DNA of 64,000 nucleotides, from positions 20,937-84,936 of the forward strand of contig JADDMT010000117.1 in NCBI GenBank assembly GCA_021401465.1. Reading direction: 5' to 3'. Below the pieces are notes generated by a model. That model saw nothing but the letters and a program-made list of their open reading frames with translations. It was not told the DNA's origin and made no database searches. Below are positions 51,778 through 61,320 of the stretch, piece by piece. The stretch is from Teratosphaeria epicoccoides. Taxonomy: Eukaryota > Ascomycota > Dothideomycetes > Mycosphaerellales > Teratosphaeriaceae. A program made the translations under genes and the position numbers. Position 1 is the first letter of the stretch; the number at the start of each line of letters is the position of its first letter.

Positions 51778-53736
51778 ATGGCCGAGAAACCCCATCAAAC
51801 CACCGCCATAGTGATCGGCGCCGGCGTCGGCGGCGTCTCCACCGCCGCTCGCCTCGCCCACGCCGGCTTCGCGGTCACCGTGCTCGAGAAAAACTCCTTC
51901 ACCGGCGGCCGCTGCTCGCTCCTGCACCACCGCGCGCCCAACACCTCCCGGCCCTACCGCTTCGACCGGGGACCCTCGCTGCTTCTGCTCCCGCGGTTTT
52001 TCCACCAGACGTTCGAGGAGCTCGGGACGAGTTTGGAGGCGGAGGGGATCGAGATAAGGAAGTGCGAGCCGAATTATCGGATCTGGTTCCATGATGGGGA
52101 GAAAGTGGTGATGAGTAGCGACTTGGCGGTGATGAAGAGGGAGGTGGAGCGGTGGGAGGGCACGGCGGGGTTCGAGAGGTATTGTGAGTGGCTCGGGGAG
52201 AGCGGGAGGCATTATGAGTTGAGTGTGGAGCATGTGTTGCTTCAGAATTTCGAGGGTTTGAAGAGTATGTTGCGGTGGGAGTTTTTGAAGCGGGTTCTGA
52301 TCTTGCACCCTTTTGAGAGTATTTGGGGGAGGGCGGGGAAGTATTTTTGGAGTGAACGGTTGAGGAGGGTGTTTACGTTTGGGAGTATGTACATGGGGAT
52401 GAGTCCGTTTGAGGCGCCGGGGACGTATAGTCTGTTGCAGTATACGGAGTTGGCGGAGGGCATTTGGTATCCGGTGGGGGGGTTTTGGAGGATTGTAGAG
52501 GGGTTGGTGGAGGTCGGGAGGAGAAAAGGGGTGGAGTTTCGGTTGAACACTGCAGTAGAACAGATTTTACTGGATGAGGCAGGTACGAGGGCGGAGGGTG
52601 TGAGGCTGGAGAATGGTGAGGTGCTACAGGCAGATGTGGTGGTTAACAACTCTGACCTGGTTTACGCATACAACCATCTCCTCCCTCGCCAACCATCAAT
52701 TTCACCCACGACTCCGACAAAACCCTCCGCATACGCCGAGTCCCTCAACAAGCGCGAAGCCTCCTGCTCCTCCCTCTCCTTCTACTGGGCCCTCTCCCGC
52801 CAAGTCCCCGAACTCTCCGCGCACAACATCTTCCTCGCGGAAATGTACAAAGACTCCTTTGATTCGATCTTCAAGAAACACCTCATCCCCGACCAACCCT
52901 CCTTCTACGTCAACGTGCCCAGTCGTGTAGATCCCACCGCTGCGCCAGAAGGGAAAGACACGATCGTCGTCCTCGTGCCCGTCGGACACTTACTCGACTC
53001 TGACGACGACGACGACGTGGAAGAAACCGTAGCGAACGGAAGCAGCCACCTCGCCCCCGCTTCCACGAATAGCACCCCCGGCCTCAAGCCTCCAACGACC
53101 AACTCCAAGCAAGACTGGCCCGCCATGCTCGCTCTCGCGCGCGCCACCATCCTCGCCACCATCCACGCCCGCACCGGCATCGACCTCGCGCCCCTCATCG
53201 TCCACGAAAGCACCAACTCCCCCCCCACCTGGCGCGAGACCTTCAACCTCGACAAAGGCGCCATCCTCGGGCTCTCGCACTCCTTCTTCAACGTCCTCTC
53301 CTTCCGCCCGGCGACGCGCGCGCGCCGCCCGAACCCGCACCTCGACGGCCGCCTCGGCGCTGGCGTGCTCGAGCGCGCGGGCCAGCTCGTCGGCGACGCG
53401 GTGCGCGGCGAGGAGCGCAGCAGCATCGCGCGCTTGTACATGGTGGGCGCGTCGGCGCACCCGGGGACGGGGGTGCCGATCTGTCTGGCGGGGGGCAGGC
53501 TGGTCGCGGAGCAGGTGCTGAGGGATCGGGGCGTGGCGGTGCCGTGGCGACGAGGAGGGGGAGGCGAGGGGGTGCGCAAGGGGGGCGCGGGGGGGTTGGA
53601 TCGGCTGGAGAGTCCGGGGTGGTGGGGTGGGTGGAGGGGGTGGTTCTGGCTGGCGGTCGGGTGGGGGTTAGTGCCTTGGGTCGTGTTGGGGATGGTGGTG
53701 GTGGTGATGGGTTGGACTGGGGTGTGTGGGCGGTGA
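51778..53736 (+). CDS. carB: Phytoene desaturase (AL-1/CarB type)
   Basis: Single exon, 652 residues. FAD enzyme that introduces double bonds into phytoene to give lycopene and related carotenes. The N-terminus has the dinucleotide fold AIVIGAGVGGVSTAARLAHA...VLEKNSFTGGRCS, then FDRGPSLLLLP. The mid-section shows FGSMYMGMSPFEAPGTYSLL and WYPVGGFWRIVEGLV. The C-terminal carotenoid-desaturase signature is LYMVGASAHPGTGVPICLAGG. A final hydrophobic Trp/Gly-rich helix (WFWLAVGWGLVPWVVLGMVV) is a likely membrane anchor. It is longer than AL-1/CarB (about 580-600, recalled) because of an acidic/Ser/Pro insert (DSDDDDDVEE...) and a Gly-rich stretch near the end. Codon third positions switch between C-rich and G-rich blocks along the gene. 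Confidence 0.95.
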   Translation: MAEKPHQTTAIVIGAGVGGVSTAARLAHAGFAVTVLEKNSFTGGRCSLLHHRAPNTSRPYRFDRGPSLLLLPRFFHQTFEELGTSLEAEGIEIRKCEPNYRIWFHDGEKVVMSSDLAVMKREVERWEGTAGFERYCEWLGESGRHYELSVEHVLLQNFEGLKSMLRWEFLKRVLILHPFESIWGRAGKYFWSERLRRVFTFGSMYMGMSPFEAPGTYSLLQYTELAEGIWYPVGGFWRIVEGLVEVGRRKGVEFRLNTAVEQILLDEAGTRAEGVRLENGEVLQADVVVNNSDLVYAYNHLLPRQPSISPTTPTKPSAYAESLNKREASCSSLSFYWALSRQVPELSAHNIFLAEMYKDSFDSIFKKHLIPDQPSFYVNVPSRVDPTAAPEGKDTIVVLVPVGHLLDSDDDDDVEETVANGSSHLAPASTNSTPGLKPPTTNSKQDWPAMLALARATILATIHARTGIDLAPLIVHESTNSPPTWRETFNLDKGAILGLSHSFFNVLSFRPATRARRPNPHLDGRLGAGVLERAGQLVGDAVRGEERSSIARLYMVGASAHPGTGVPICLAGGRLVAEQVLRDRGVAVPWRRGGGGEGVRKGGAGGLDRLESPGWWGGWRGWFWLAVGWGLVPWVVLGMVVVVMGWTGVCGR

Positions 53737-54257
53737 TGTGGTCGACGGTCGTTGGTGTGTGTGCGTTTGGTTAATCTGTATTTCCTCGCTATCGACAGAC
53801 TCGTTGGTGGTTGTGCATCGGTAATCTGGTTGAATGGTTTGGCATGGCAAGGCTATCTCATGATGACCCGGTTGCTATGTGGGGAGAGGTCATTGTTCAA
53901 CGTTCAGAACCCTTGCCCAGCTCCGCGCAGTCATGGAACAACACCAGAAATCTATATGGCCTGCAGGCACAGCACGTGTCCTCGACACGGAATAGACACG
54001 ATGATCCATTCCTTGTGTTTCCGAGCATGTGGCAAATGGTGAGATGACTGCCAACTAGTACTTCATGTTCTCTATTCTAACGTTGTACAAAAAACTCCCC
54101 ACGAACAGCGAAAAACAAAAAGCGCCAGACCCTCGCCCGTGCTTTTCATCGCTGTAACGCCTTCGTGATGCACACGCTCTCGTCCAGCTCTCATGCAAAG
54201 CCTGCTGGCACTCGAGCTGGTCGCACATGACATGCCTTCATGTTGTGAGATGGGAGG
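53737..54257. other. Convergent intergenic gap
   Basis: 520 bp between the stops of carB and SSZ1, with an A-rich run near 54105-54120 that may include 3' ends. No gene. Confidence 0.4.
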
Positions 54258-56051
54258 CTACGAAGCAGTGCCATTTGCCTCGACCTTCCCACCCTCCACA
54301 ACGCCGCGCACACCGCCCTTTCCACCGACCTCCCTCGCGACCACGGTGATTGCCAGATCCGGGCCGACATTGACCTGCACCTCCACTTTGCCACCCTTCT
54401 TGACGCCTCGGATGCCGGCTTCCGCCAACACCTTGCCAGCCTTCCACACCTTCTCCCTGTTTTCCTCCGGCTCGTCGTCATCGTCGTCGTCGTCATCATC
54501 ATCATGGTCGTCATCGTCGTCGTCGCCCTCTTTCTTGCCGTTCGTCTCTGCCCTCTCTTCTTTCGTCACCTTGATTTCTCTGACGCCTTCTGCGAGACGG
54601 AGCAGCACGTCGCCGCCGTCTTTGATGGCAATCTGAGCTGTACGCCGAACGGGTACTGGAGTTTCGGAGTCCACGATGACGGCGAAGCCATCGTTGCCGG
54701 TGACGAGGCCGAGAGCGTGCTGCAGGTGTGGGGTTACTGTGACGACGGCCTCGGTGTTGTCTTTGATGTCTGCCTTTTCGAACGTCGAGATGAGGGAGGC
54801 CTGGATGGCAGCCCCGCGAGCAGTGAGTTCAGACGGGTGCACGGCATTGGGGTGTGTGCTGGGTGCGATGATTTGTGTCGTTTCTGGAAAGTGCGATTGC
54901 AGGTTGCTTGCGATCTTGGGCGTGTGGCTTGTGCCACCAGAGAGCAGGATGGCATCGACGTCGAGTGGGTCCAGATCGGCTTTCTGCACGGCGGACTCGA
55001 TTAGGCGGGTGAAGGACATGAAGACCTTGTTCGCTAGCAGCTCGTAGCGCGTTCGGTTGACCGAAAGCGAGAAGTCGATGCCATCGACCAAGCTCTCGAT
55101 GGAGAAGGATGCAGTGCCACCCAGCGAGAGAGCTTTCTTGACTGCCTCCGCTTCCAGGGTGAGTTTGGCGAGCGACCGTGGGAGGGTGCGCGGGTCCTTG
55201 GCATTCTTGTTCTTCTTGAGGAACTCTTTGGCGGCATACTCCACGAGCACCTTGTCCAGGGATGCGCCGCCCAGCTCGTAGTCGTGGGCGGTGGCGAGGG
55301 TGGTGTAGATGCCGGCTCGGCTGGCCACGACGGCGACGTCTGATCTGGTGCCTCCCAGATCTGCGACCAACACGATCTTGTCCTGCGGCTCTTCCCGGCT
55401 GCCGTCTTCTTGCAGGTGCTGCTTGGCATCGTGCGCCAACAAGGCTGAAACGGGCTCGCTGATGAACTGCAGCACCTCGATGCCCGCCGCCTGAGCGCTG
55501 GCTTCGAGCGCGCCCTTCTGCGTATCCGAGTAGTCTGAGGGCACGGTCACGACGGCGGCGTTGACGTCTTTGCCCAGGAAATCTGCCGCACTCTGTTTCA
55601 ATCGCCTCAGATGTCTCGTGGCCACCTCGGACACGGTGAGCGTGCTCTTCTCCGCCTCTGGTCCACCCCGATCCCCACCCCCACCCCCACCCCCATGCTC
55701 ATGCTCATCCTCCGCCGCCGCCGCCTTATCCTGCACCACAAAGGCCACCGTCTTGCCGCCGTCGTGGGCCACGGGATGGGCGGTGGGGTGTGCGGGAGTC
55801 GGGTCGATGTGGTCGAACTCTTTGCCCAGATAATCGCGGAAATAGGCGATGGTATTCCGCGGGTTCCTGACCACCTGCGCTTTTGCCTGGGTGCCTTGGA
55901 ACTCGTCGCCCGACACGTATGACAGGATGGAGGGAATCTGCCGGTCTCCCTCCTCGTTGGCAATGACTTCGGCCTTGTCGTCGACCGTGTACGCAATGGA
56001 GGAGTAGCTGTTGCCGAAAGACAGCCCGATACACCCCTGCTCGCCGCTCAT
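54258..56051 (-). CDS. SSZ1: Ribosome-associated Hsp70-like protein SSZ1
   Basis: Single exon, 597 residues. Ssz1 pairs with zuotin (Zuo1) as the ribosome-associated complex that stimulates Ssb at the exit tunnel. The N-terminus IGLSFGNSYSSIAYTVDDKA is the atypical Ssz1 version of the Hsp70 phosphate loop, followed by EGDRQIPSILSYV. VTVPSDYSDTQKGAL, LVADLGGTRSDVAVVA and ILLSGGTSHTPKIASNL mark the actin-like ATPase fold. The substrate-binding part is short, as in Ssz1. A Gly/His insert (EHEHGGGGGGGDRGG) lies near residue 125 and an Asp-rich run near residue 520. It is divergent from RRP40 (168 bp between starts). Confidence 0.9.
   Translation of the reverse strand: MSGEQGCIGLSFGNSYSSIAYTVDDKAEVIANEEGDRQIPSILSYVSGDEFQGTQAKAQVVRNPRNTIAYFRDYLGKEFDHIDPTPAHPTAHPVAHDGGKTVAFVVQDKAAAAEDEHEHGGGGGGGDRGGPEAEKSTLTVSEVATRHLRRLKQSAADFLGKDVNAAVVTVPSDYSDTQKGALEASAQAAGIEVLQFISEPVSALLAHDAKQHLQEDGSREEPQDKIVLVADLGGTRSDVAVVASRAGIYTTLATAHDYELGGASLDKVLVEYAAKEFLKKNKNAKDPRTLPRSLAKLTLEAEAVKKALSLGGTASFSIESLVDGIDFSLSVNRTRYELLANKVFMSFTRLIESAVQKADLDPLDVDAILLSGGTSHTPKIASNLQSHFPETTQIIAPSTHPNAVHPSELTARGAAIQASLISTFEKADIKDNTEAVVTVTPHLQHALGLVTGNDGFAVIVDSETPVPVRRTAQIAIKDGGDVLLRLAEGVREIKVTKEERAETNGKKEGDDDDDDHDDDDDDDDDDEPEENREKVWKAGKVLAEAGIRGVKKGGKVEVQVNVGPDLAITVVAREVGGKGGVRGVVEGGKVEANGTAS
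54475..54535 (-). repeat. Poly-Asp-coding GAC/GAT repeat in SSZ1
   Basis: On the plus strand this is a CGT/CAT triplet repeat; on the coding strand it gives two Asp runs interrupted by His. It is probably length-variable. Confidence 0.85.
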
Positions 56052-56219
56052 CTTGCCAAAATTGACGGGAGTGAGCTGGTGTGGAATAAGGTGCGCGGTG
56101 TAAGCTACGTACCGTAATAATTATTATTCTTTCCATGCACACTTTACACTTTTCCCCGAACATTACCCGATCAATACATCTAAATACGACATACCAAACA
56201 GACACATCCCCCGGCGGCC
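56052..56219. promoter_or_regulatory. Shared divergent promoter of SSZ1 and RRP40
   Basis: 168 bp between start codons, the shortest divergent gap in the window. It contains an A/T-rich taataattattatt run at about 56114-56128 that could serve as a TATA-like or poly(dA:dT) element. Confidence 0.5.
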
Positions 56220-56969
56220 ATGGCAGCACCCACCACCCTCCTCCTCCTCCCCGGCGACGACATTCCCCCGGACCAATTACCCAACTCCAGGAAAGGCACT
56301 CTCACCCTCGGCCCCGGTCTCCGCCTTCTTCCCCCTCACACCATCCAATCCACCACCTCCGGCACCCTCTCCGTCCACCACCGCAGAGGCGCCCTATGGC
56401 TTGAACATGACCGAGGCAGATACCAACCCACAGTCGGCGACCTCGTCATCGCCCAAACGCACCACTCGACCATGGACGCCTATGCCTGTTCCCTCACCCC
56501 TCACACCCCCTACGCATTGCTCGCTCAACTGGCCTTCGAAGGCGCCAACAAGAAGACCCGTCCACAACTCAAGCAAGGCGATCTCGTCTACGCCCGCGTC
56601 GTCAAGACGGGGAAGAACGAGGACACGGAGATCGAGTGCTACAATTCTGCCACGGGCAAGTCCGAGGGCATGGGTCCGCTGAAGAACGGAATGCTGTTTT
56701 CCGTGTCTCCTTCCTTTGCGAGGAGGCTGATGATGGGCACCGACAAGGCGGGGAACAGCAAAGGTGGGCTGGTGGTGTTGGAGGAGGTGGGGGAGAAGGT
56801 GCGCTTTGAGGTCGCGGTGGGCCGGAACGGCAAGGTGTGGGTGGATGCGGGCAGCGTGAGGGAGGTCTTGACCATTGGAAGGTTGGTCGTCGGAGCTGAT
56901 GAGGGTCGATGGGGGGTTGAGGAGCAGAAGAAGCAGGTGAAGAAGGCGTTGAGGGAGATTGCTGGGTGA
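56220..56969 (+). CDS. RRP40: Exosome complex cap subunit RRP40
   Basis: Single exon, 249 residues. Rrp40 is one of three S1/KH cap proteins that guide RNA into the nuclear and cytoplasmic exosome. The start reads LLLLPGDDIPPDQLPNS. Then come an N-terminal barrel region (TIQSTTSGTLSVHHR, WLEHDRGRYQPTVGDLVIAQ), an S1-like part (YACSLTPHTPYALLAQLAFE, NKKTRPQLKQGDLVYARVV) and a KH-like C-terminus (VRFEVAVGRNGKVWVDAGSV), all in family order. The length matches Rrp40. The first half uses C-ending codons and the second half G-ending codons. Confidence 0.92.
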   Translation: MAAPTTLLLLPGDDIPPDQLPNSRKGTLTLGPGLRLLPPHTIQSTTSGTLSVHHRRGALWLEHDRGRYQPTVGDLVIAQTHHSTMDAYACSLTPHTPYALLAQLAFEGANKKTRPQLKQGDLVYARVVKTGKNEDTEIECYNSATGKSEGMGPLKNGMLFSVSPSFARRLMMGTDKAGNSKGGLVVLEEVGEKVRFEVAVGRNGKVWVDAGSVREVLTIGRLVVGADEGRWGVEEQKKQVKKALREIAG

Positions 56970-57182
56970 AGATGTCGCTTTTTGGAGGATATCCTGAATG
57001 AATGCCGTCAAAGGGTCTAAGAATACATAGTCCGGGAGGCTCCTGCTGGACCACAATGATATCGCGCATCTTTCTGCATGATGCCGCCGAATACACGCCA
57101 AGCATTCCTGCACCTCTGGATTCTTGAAACTTCGCCGCCGAGTCGAAATACAACCCATCTGCTTCTGGAACTCATCCTCGCC

Positions 57183-59000
57183 TCAGACATCCATCGTCTC
57201 AGACGTCGACACCTCGGTCAGAGCCCGCTCGCTGCACCTCAAACCGATCAGGTCATTGACACGGCCCTGCACCATCTTCGCCAGCTCCAGAATCAGCCCC
57301 GCAGGCACGACCTTAGCATCTCCCTCATCCAGATTCTCAATCAACTTCTCATTCAGCCACGTCGGACTCCTCTTGACATGGCACGTGCCGTACGCATCGA
57401 AGTCAGGCATGATGCACGATGCCTCGCGATGGACCTCGACATTGATATCCCAGCCTCTGTTCTTCTTGTGCCCCAGGTCAAGCGCGAGTATAAACCACTC
57501 GTCCTCGCGCGCCTCACTGAGCAGCGAGACAGGCAAGAAGCCCGAGCTGGTGCACGGAAGGACGGGTAGCTGCACGCCACGCAGCCGGACCGGACTGGGC
57601 GTGTGCGTGAAGACCCAGTGCCGGATATACTGGAACCATCCCGCCTCCTCCATAGCCCCCGCCCACGTCTGCGTCGCCCGCGAGCTCGACATTTCCATCC
57701 CCTTCTCCCCTCCCTCCCTCCTCGCCCGCAACGGCCCACAACCCGCGACATCAACCGCGAATGCATTCTCCCGATAAAACACAGGCAACACCTCCCCCCT
57801 CACCTGCCGACACGTCATCGCCAAATCCGGCTGCTCACGCCCCGTCCGACTCGCCGGACGCACGAACGTCTTCGTCTCCACCACCACCGCCTTCCAGACA
57901 TCCATCCTCAGCTCCTTCGGCAGATCCATGAGCCGGAACCCGTGACCTTTCAACGGCATCTCGGACCCGTCTTCCGCTAAGACAGGAGGCGAGAAGATGG
58001 CGCCGCCAGCCCAGAGCTTCAGCAGCTTCGAGGCGGTTTCTAGCATGATTTCGCCGCGGGAGAGGGGCTTGCCGTCCTTCCTCTCGATTTTGTGGAGGGC
58101 TTTCTTGACGTCCGTGGTGTTGTCTAGGTGGCGTAATTCCGCGTCGGAGGACAGGACGGCTTGGCGGGTTTGGGAGATGAAGGCGAGGCTGCGCTGGGTG
58201 CGGCGCGTCATTACGGTTGGCGTTGTACTCATCACCTTCCTCTTCTCGGACTCGGATTGAGGTGAAGCGCCGACGGCGGACATGTCGAGACGTACACGGG
58301 GTGTGATCTTGCTCTTCTTCTTGCCCTTCTGTGCCGCACCAGCAGCCTTGCTCGAACCCGGCGTCTCAGACGGCGCACCAAAAACGGCAACATCCTCGTC
58401 ACCGTCCGCGGATGCCTCGGTAGCAGAGACAAAAGAGAAGCTCTTTGTCGTCGGCGCAAATCCCCTCTCCACATCCATCAAACTTGGCGCCTTCGCCCTC
58501 GCCCTCGCCGTCCTCCCCATTCCCGCCGTCCCCTGCGCACTCGAAGGTCTCGTGAAACCCTTGACCTCCCCTACCATTCCGCCTCCACTGATCCCCCCAG
58601 GCCCCACGTCCTCACACATCACTTCTTCCTCCTCATACTCACCCTTGCCCTCCTCCACCTCCTCACCACCCCCCAGCCCCCTCCTCCTCCTCTCCACCGT
58701 CCGCACCGCCCAGATCTTCTCCTGCGTCGTCACAGGCTTCCCAGAACCCCGGCCCTTCTTCCGCTCTCGCCGCAGTCCCTCGTCCCACCAGGCCTGCTCG
58801 CCCGGTGGAGCCAACGAGCGCGCCTTCAGCTTCCTGGGCATCAAATCCGGGGCCTCGCGCGGGACGTTCTTAGCGGCTTTCATCCTGTCGATTTCCGCCC
58901 GAGCGATCTTTCCCTGGGTCGTCAGAGGATGCGCGGGCGCGCGAAGGCGAGAGTGGGCGACGTCGGCGTTGATGGCTGTGAGGGGGCGCTTTGGCGGCAT
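57183..59000 (-). CDS. 2EXR/F-box-like domain protein, function unknown
   Basis: Single exon, 605 residues. The first ~330 residues are basic and disordered (MPPKRPLTAINADVAHSRLR; APDLMPRKLKARSLAPPGEQ), with acidic patches, suggesting a nuclear or chromatin setting. From about residue 350 the sequence FRLMDLPKELRMDVWKAVVV and later LAMTCRQVRGEVLPVFYREN resemble the fungal 2EXR/F-box-like domain, in which a LPxELRxxIW start is followed by a CRQxRxExLPxFY block. WFQYIRHWVFTHT and FILALDLGHKKNRGWDINVE continue that fold. These proteins are numerous in filamentous fungi and mostly uncharacterised. It converges with RRP40. Confidence 0.75.
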   Translation of the reverse strand: MPPKRPLTAINADVAHSRLRAPAHPLTTQGKIARAEIDRMKAAKNVPREAPDLMPRKLKARSLAPPGEQAWWDEGLRRERKKGRGSGKPVTTQEKIWAVRTVERRRRGLGGGEEVEEGKGEYEEEEVMCEDVGPGGISGGGMVGEVKGFTRPSSAQGTAGMGRTARARAKAPSLMDVERGFAPTTKSFSFVSATEASADGDEDVAVFGAPSETPGSSKAAGAAQKGKKKSKITPRVRLDMSAVGASPQSESEKRKVMSTTPTVMTRRTQRSLAFISQTRQAVLSSDAELRHLDNTTDVKKALHKIERKDGKPLSRGEIMLETASKLLKLWAGGAIFSPPVLAEDGSEMPLKGHGFRLMDLPKELRMDVWKAVVVETKTFVRPASRTGREQPDLAMTCRQVRGEVLPVFYRENAFAVDVAGCGPLRARREGGEKGMEMSSSRATQTWAGAMEEAGWFQYIRHWVFTHTPSPVRLRGVQLPVLPCTSSGFLPVSLLSEAREDEWFILALDLGHKKNRGWDINVEVHREASCIMPDFDAYGTCHVKRSPTWLNEKLIENLDEGDAKVVPAGLILELAKMVQGRVNDLIGLRCSERALTEVSTSETMDV

Positions 59001-59479
59001 GGCCTTCGACTACCGCTGTGGCTGTGGTTATGCTGGCGGAGGGAGGCTGATGGTCGGAGAGGTGTGGACGGTAGGTGGCTGTTGTGTGCTGAGGTGTTGT
59101 GGGAGCGGTCGGTCGATGGGACAGAGTGGGTTGTTGTTGAGTCGGTAGAGGGAGTAGAGAGAGAGAGAGGGTGGAGTGTTTGGGGGTTAGAGGCTAGGAA
59201 CGTTCTCATAGGATGATGGGATGCAGTTTTGTTGAGAACCTGGTGTCACGAAGCCAATTTGAGGGCGGAAGGAGAGGCAGATGTTGATACTGACGGGGTC
59301 AAGTGATGGACACCTGCAGCGAGATTGCATGAGCATCTGAAGGGCACAGGAGCAACTCGTGTGAGGCATTTGGCTTGTGAGCAACGCAAAGTGACGCCGA
59401 GATCTCGATCCCAACCCCGGCAAAGATCCACAATCACCCAAACACCGAGTGAACTCCACCCCTGACCTCTCCCACCCAC
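59001..59479. other. Intergenic gap
   Basis: 479 bp: promoter of the 2EXR-like gene and 3' flank of the esterase gene, both on the minus strand. A GAGAG-rich run lies at about 59150-59170. No gene. Confidence 0.4.
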
Positions 59480-61320
59480 TCACGCTCCCTGCGTCCCCGG
59501 CGCCTCCCGATACGCCTCATAAAGCCCCCGAAACACCCCACACCTCCCATCCACCTCCTCGGAATCCACGACCGTCACCCCACTCCCCAGCACATCGCCC
59601 CGGTTCCCCCAAACCCCCAAACTCACGGTCCCCCTCCTCACCGTCCGATTCGCCCCGATCCAGATCCCCCCCTCCCCGACCCCATCCGCCCCGACCAGCA
59701 CCTGGCCCGCCAACCCCGTCCCCACGCCGTTCCACCCGGGCCCCGCCGCCGGGTTCTTCGCGAACCGCGCCCAGGCGGCCCGCATGGAGTCGTGCAGCGC
59801 GTGCTGCTGCACCGTCGTGTTGGCGGGGGGGTGGGTGCCGAAGACCTGGGCGATCTCCGAGGTGTGGTAGACGCCGAGGCCGCGGCGGGGCTGGGCGTTG
59901 GCGAAGGTCGCGTTGTAGTAGTAGCGCCAAGTGGGGATGTCGAGGGCGGCGGTGGCGGCGGTGAGCAGCGCGATGGGGCATTGGAAGACGAGCTCGGTGT
60001 GGATTTGGGCCGCCTGGTCGGCGGTGGTTTGGAGGCCGCCGGAGCCGAGGGGGTACGCGGCGAGGATTTTGTCGAGGAGAGTGCGGTCGGTTATGCCGGC
60101 GCGGGTTTCGAGGAAGGATGTCGTGGTGCCTTGGTAGTTGAGGGCGAAGAGGCGGCTCTCCTGGGCGTTGGTGCCGGCGTAGAGAGGGATGCGGGGGACA
60201 TCGCCGCGCAGGCGCTTGGCGGAGGGGTTGGAGACGAGAGTTTTGTCGTCGATGGTGGCGTCGAAGGTGAGAGCGTTGGTCTCGATAAGGTCTTTGATGG
60301 TGCTGGCCTTTGCGGCGCGCACGCATTCCAGCTCCGGGATGGTGGTGGTGTTACATCCGAGTAGGCGCGCGAGGGTGTGCCAGGAGGGCTCGGAGCTGGC
60401 GTATGGGAGGGTGCGGTAGGTGTAGAGGTCGCTTTGCATGATTGCGCCGCGGAAGGGTGGCGTGTCGTGTGCGCTGTAGGACGTGAGAAGAGCGTCGACG
60501 GAGAAGGCTCCGGCGCTTTCGCCGAAGATGGTGACCTTGGAGGGTGAGCCGCCGAAGACTGCGATGTTCTCTTGGACCCATTGGAGGGCAAGGCGTTGGT
60601 CGAGGAAGCCGAGGTTGCGTTCTGTCGGCGGCAGATCGGGGCTGCTGGGGAAGCCAAAGACTGTCGGTCGCGTTCAGTACGGCAGAGATGGGATGCGTGA
60701 AGATGAGACTGAGGAGACCTGAGCATACCATTGGTGCGATAATTCGCCGTTACAACAATCACATCATCGTACGACGCAAACCAACTCCCATTGTACAATT
60801 CCTGCCCTGCATGTCCGAATTGCAGACTCCCACCGTACAACCAGAACAACACCGCTCGTCCGTCTGACGGCGCTGGCGCACTAGGAGCAAAGACGTTGAG
60901 GTAAAGGCAATCTTCGCTCTCCTCTGCGGCTGGAGTGTTGAACAAAGATTCCGACAACTTCTTGGCCTCCTCTGGGTACACGAATTGCTGGATGCACGCC
61001 GGTTTGTAGGCCATTGCACTGAGAACGGTGGGAGCCCATGGTGCTGGTGGTCCCGCTGGGCTGAAGCGTTTGGGCGGAGAGGCGAAGGGGATGCCTAGGA
61101 ACTTGTTCACCGGAGCTGCGGCCTCGCGGAGGGTACTTTGAATCCCTTGGATCTGGCCATAGAGAGGCAACGTTGCCGTTGGATCGCCGCCTTCGTACAC
61201 GATGCGTTTTTTTGTCGACGATCCATCTCGGCTGTGGAGTTGATGATAGGCTTGAGCGTACGTCAGTTCTGTGACGAGCAGGATGACGTCCAATGCTGTT
61301 ACGAGAGCGGAAAGCTGCAT
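59480..61320 (-). CDS. Secreted type-B carboxylesterase/lipase-like protein
   Basis: Predicted 590 residues. Exons on the minus strand: 61320-60729 and 60660-59480, with a 68-bp intron splitting a Val codon (ANYRTN|VFGFPSS). An N-terminal signal peptide is likely (LVTALDVILLVTELTYAQA). The alpha/beta-hydrolase fold is clear: FLGIPFASPP, SEDCLYLNVFAP, oxyanion-hole region VLFWLYGGSLQFG, and the nucleophile elbow VTIFGESAGAFSV with the catalytic Ser near 246. GTNAQESRLFAL carries the likely acid and GVYHTSEIAQVFGT the His. Usual HGGG/HGGxF is replaced by YGGS, a deviation in the oxyanion loop seen in some fungal members. The substrate is unknown. Confidence 0.87.

Noticed and set aside
52905..53579. 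Minus-strand frame rich in Arg/Ser/Pro inside the carB region
   Set aside because: Antisense to the conserved desaturase. It is open only because of the GC-rich third positions.
59517..60326. 269-codon minus-strand frame rich in Arg/His/Pro within the esterase gene
   Set aside because: Alternative-frame shadow of the esterase; extreme composition and no start context.
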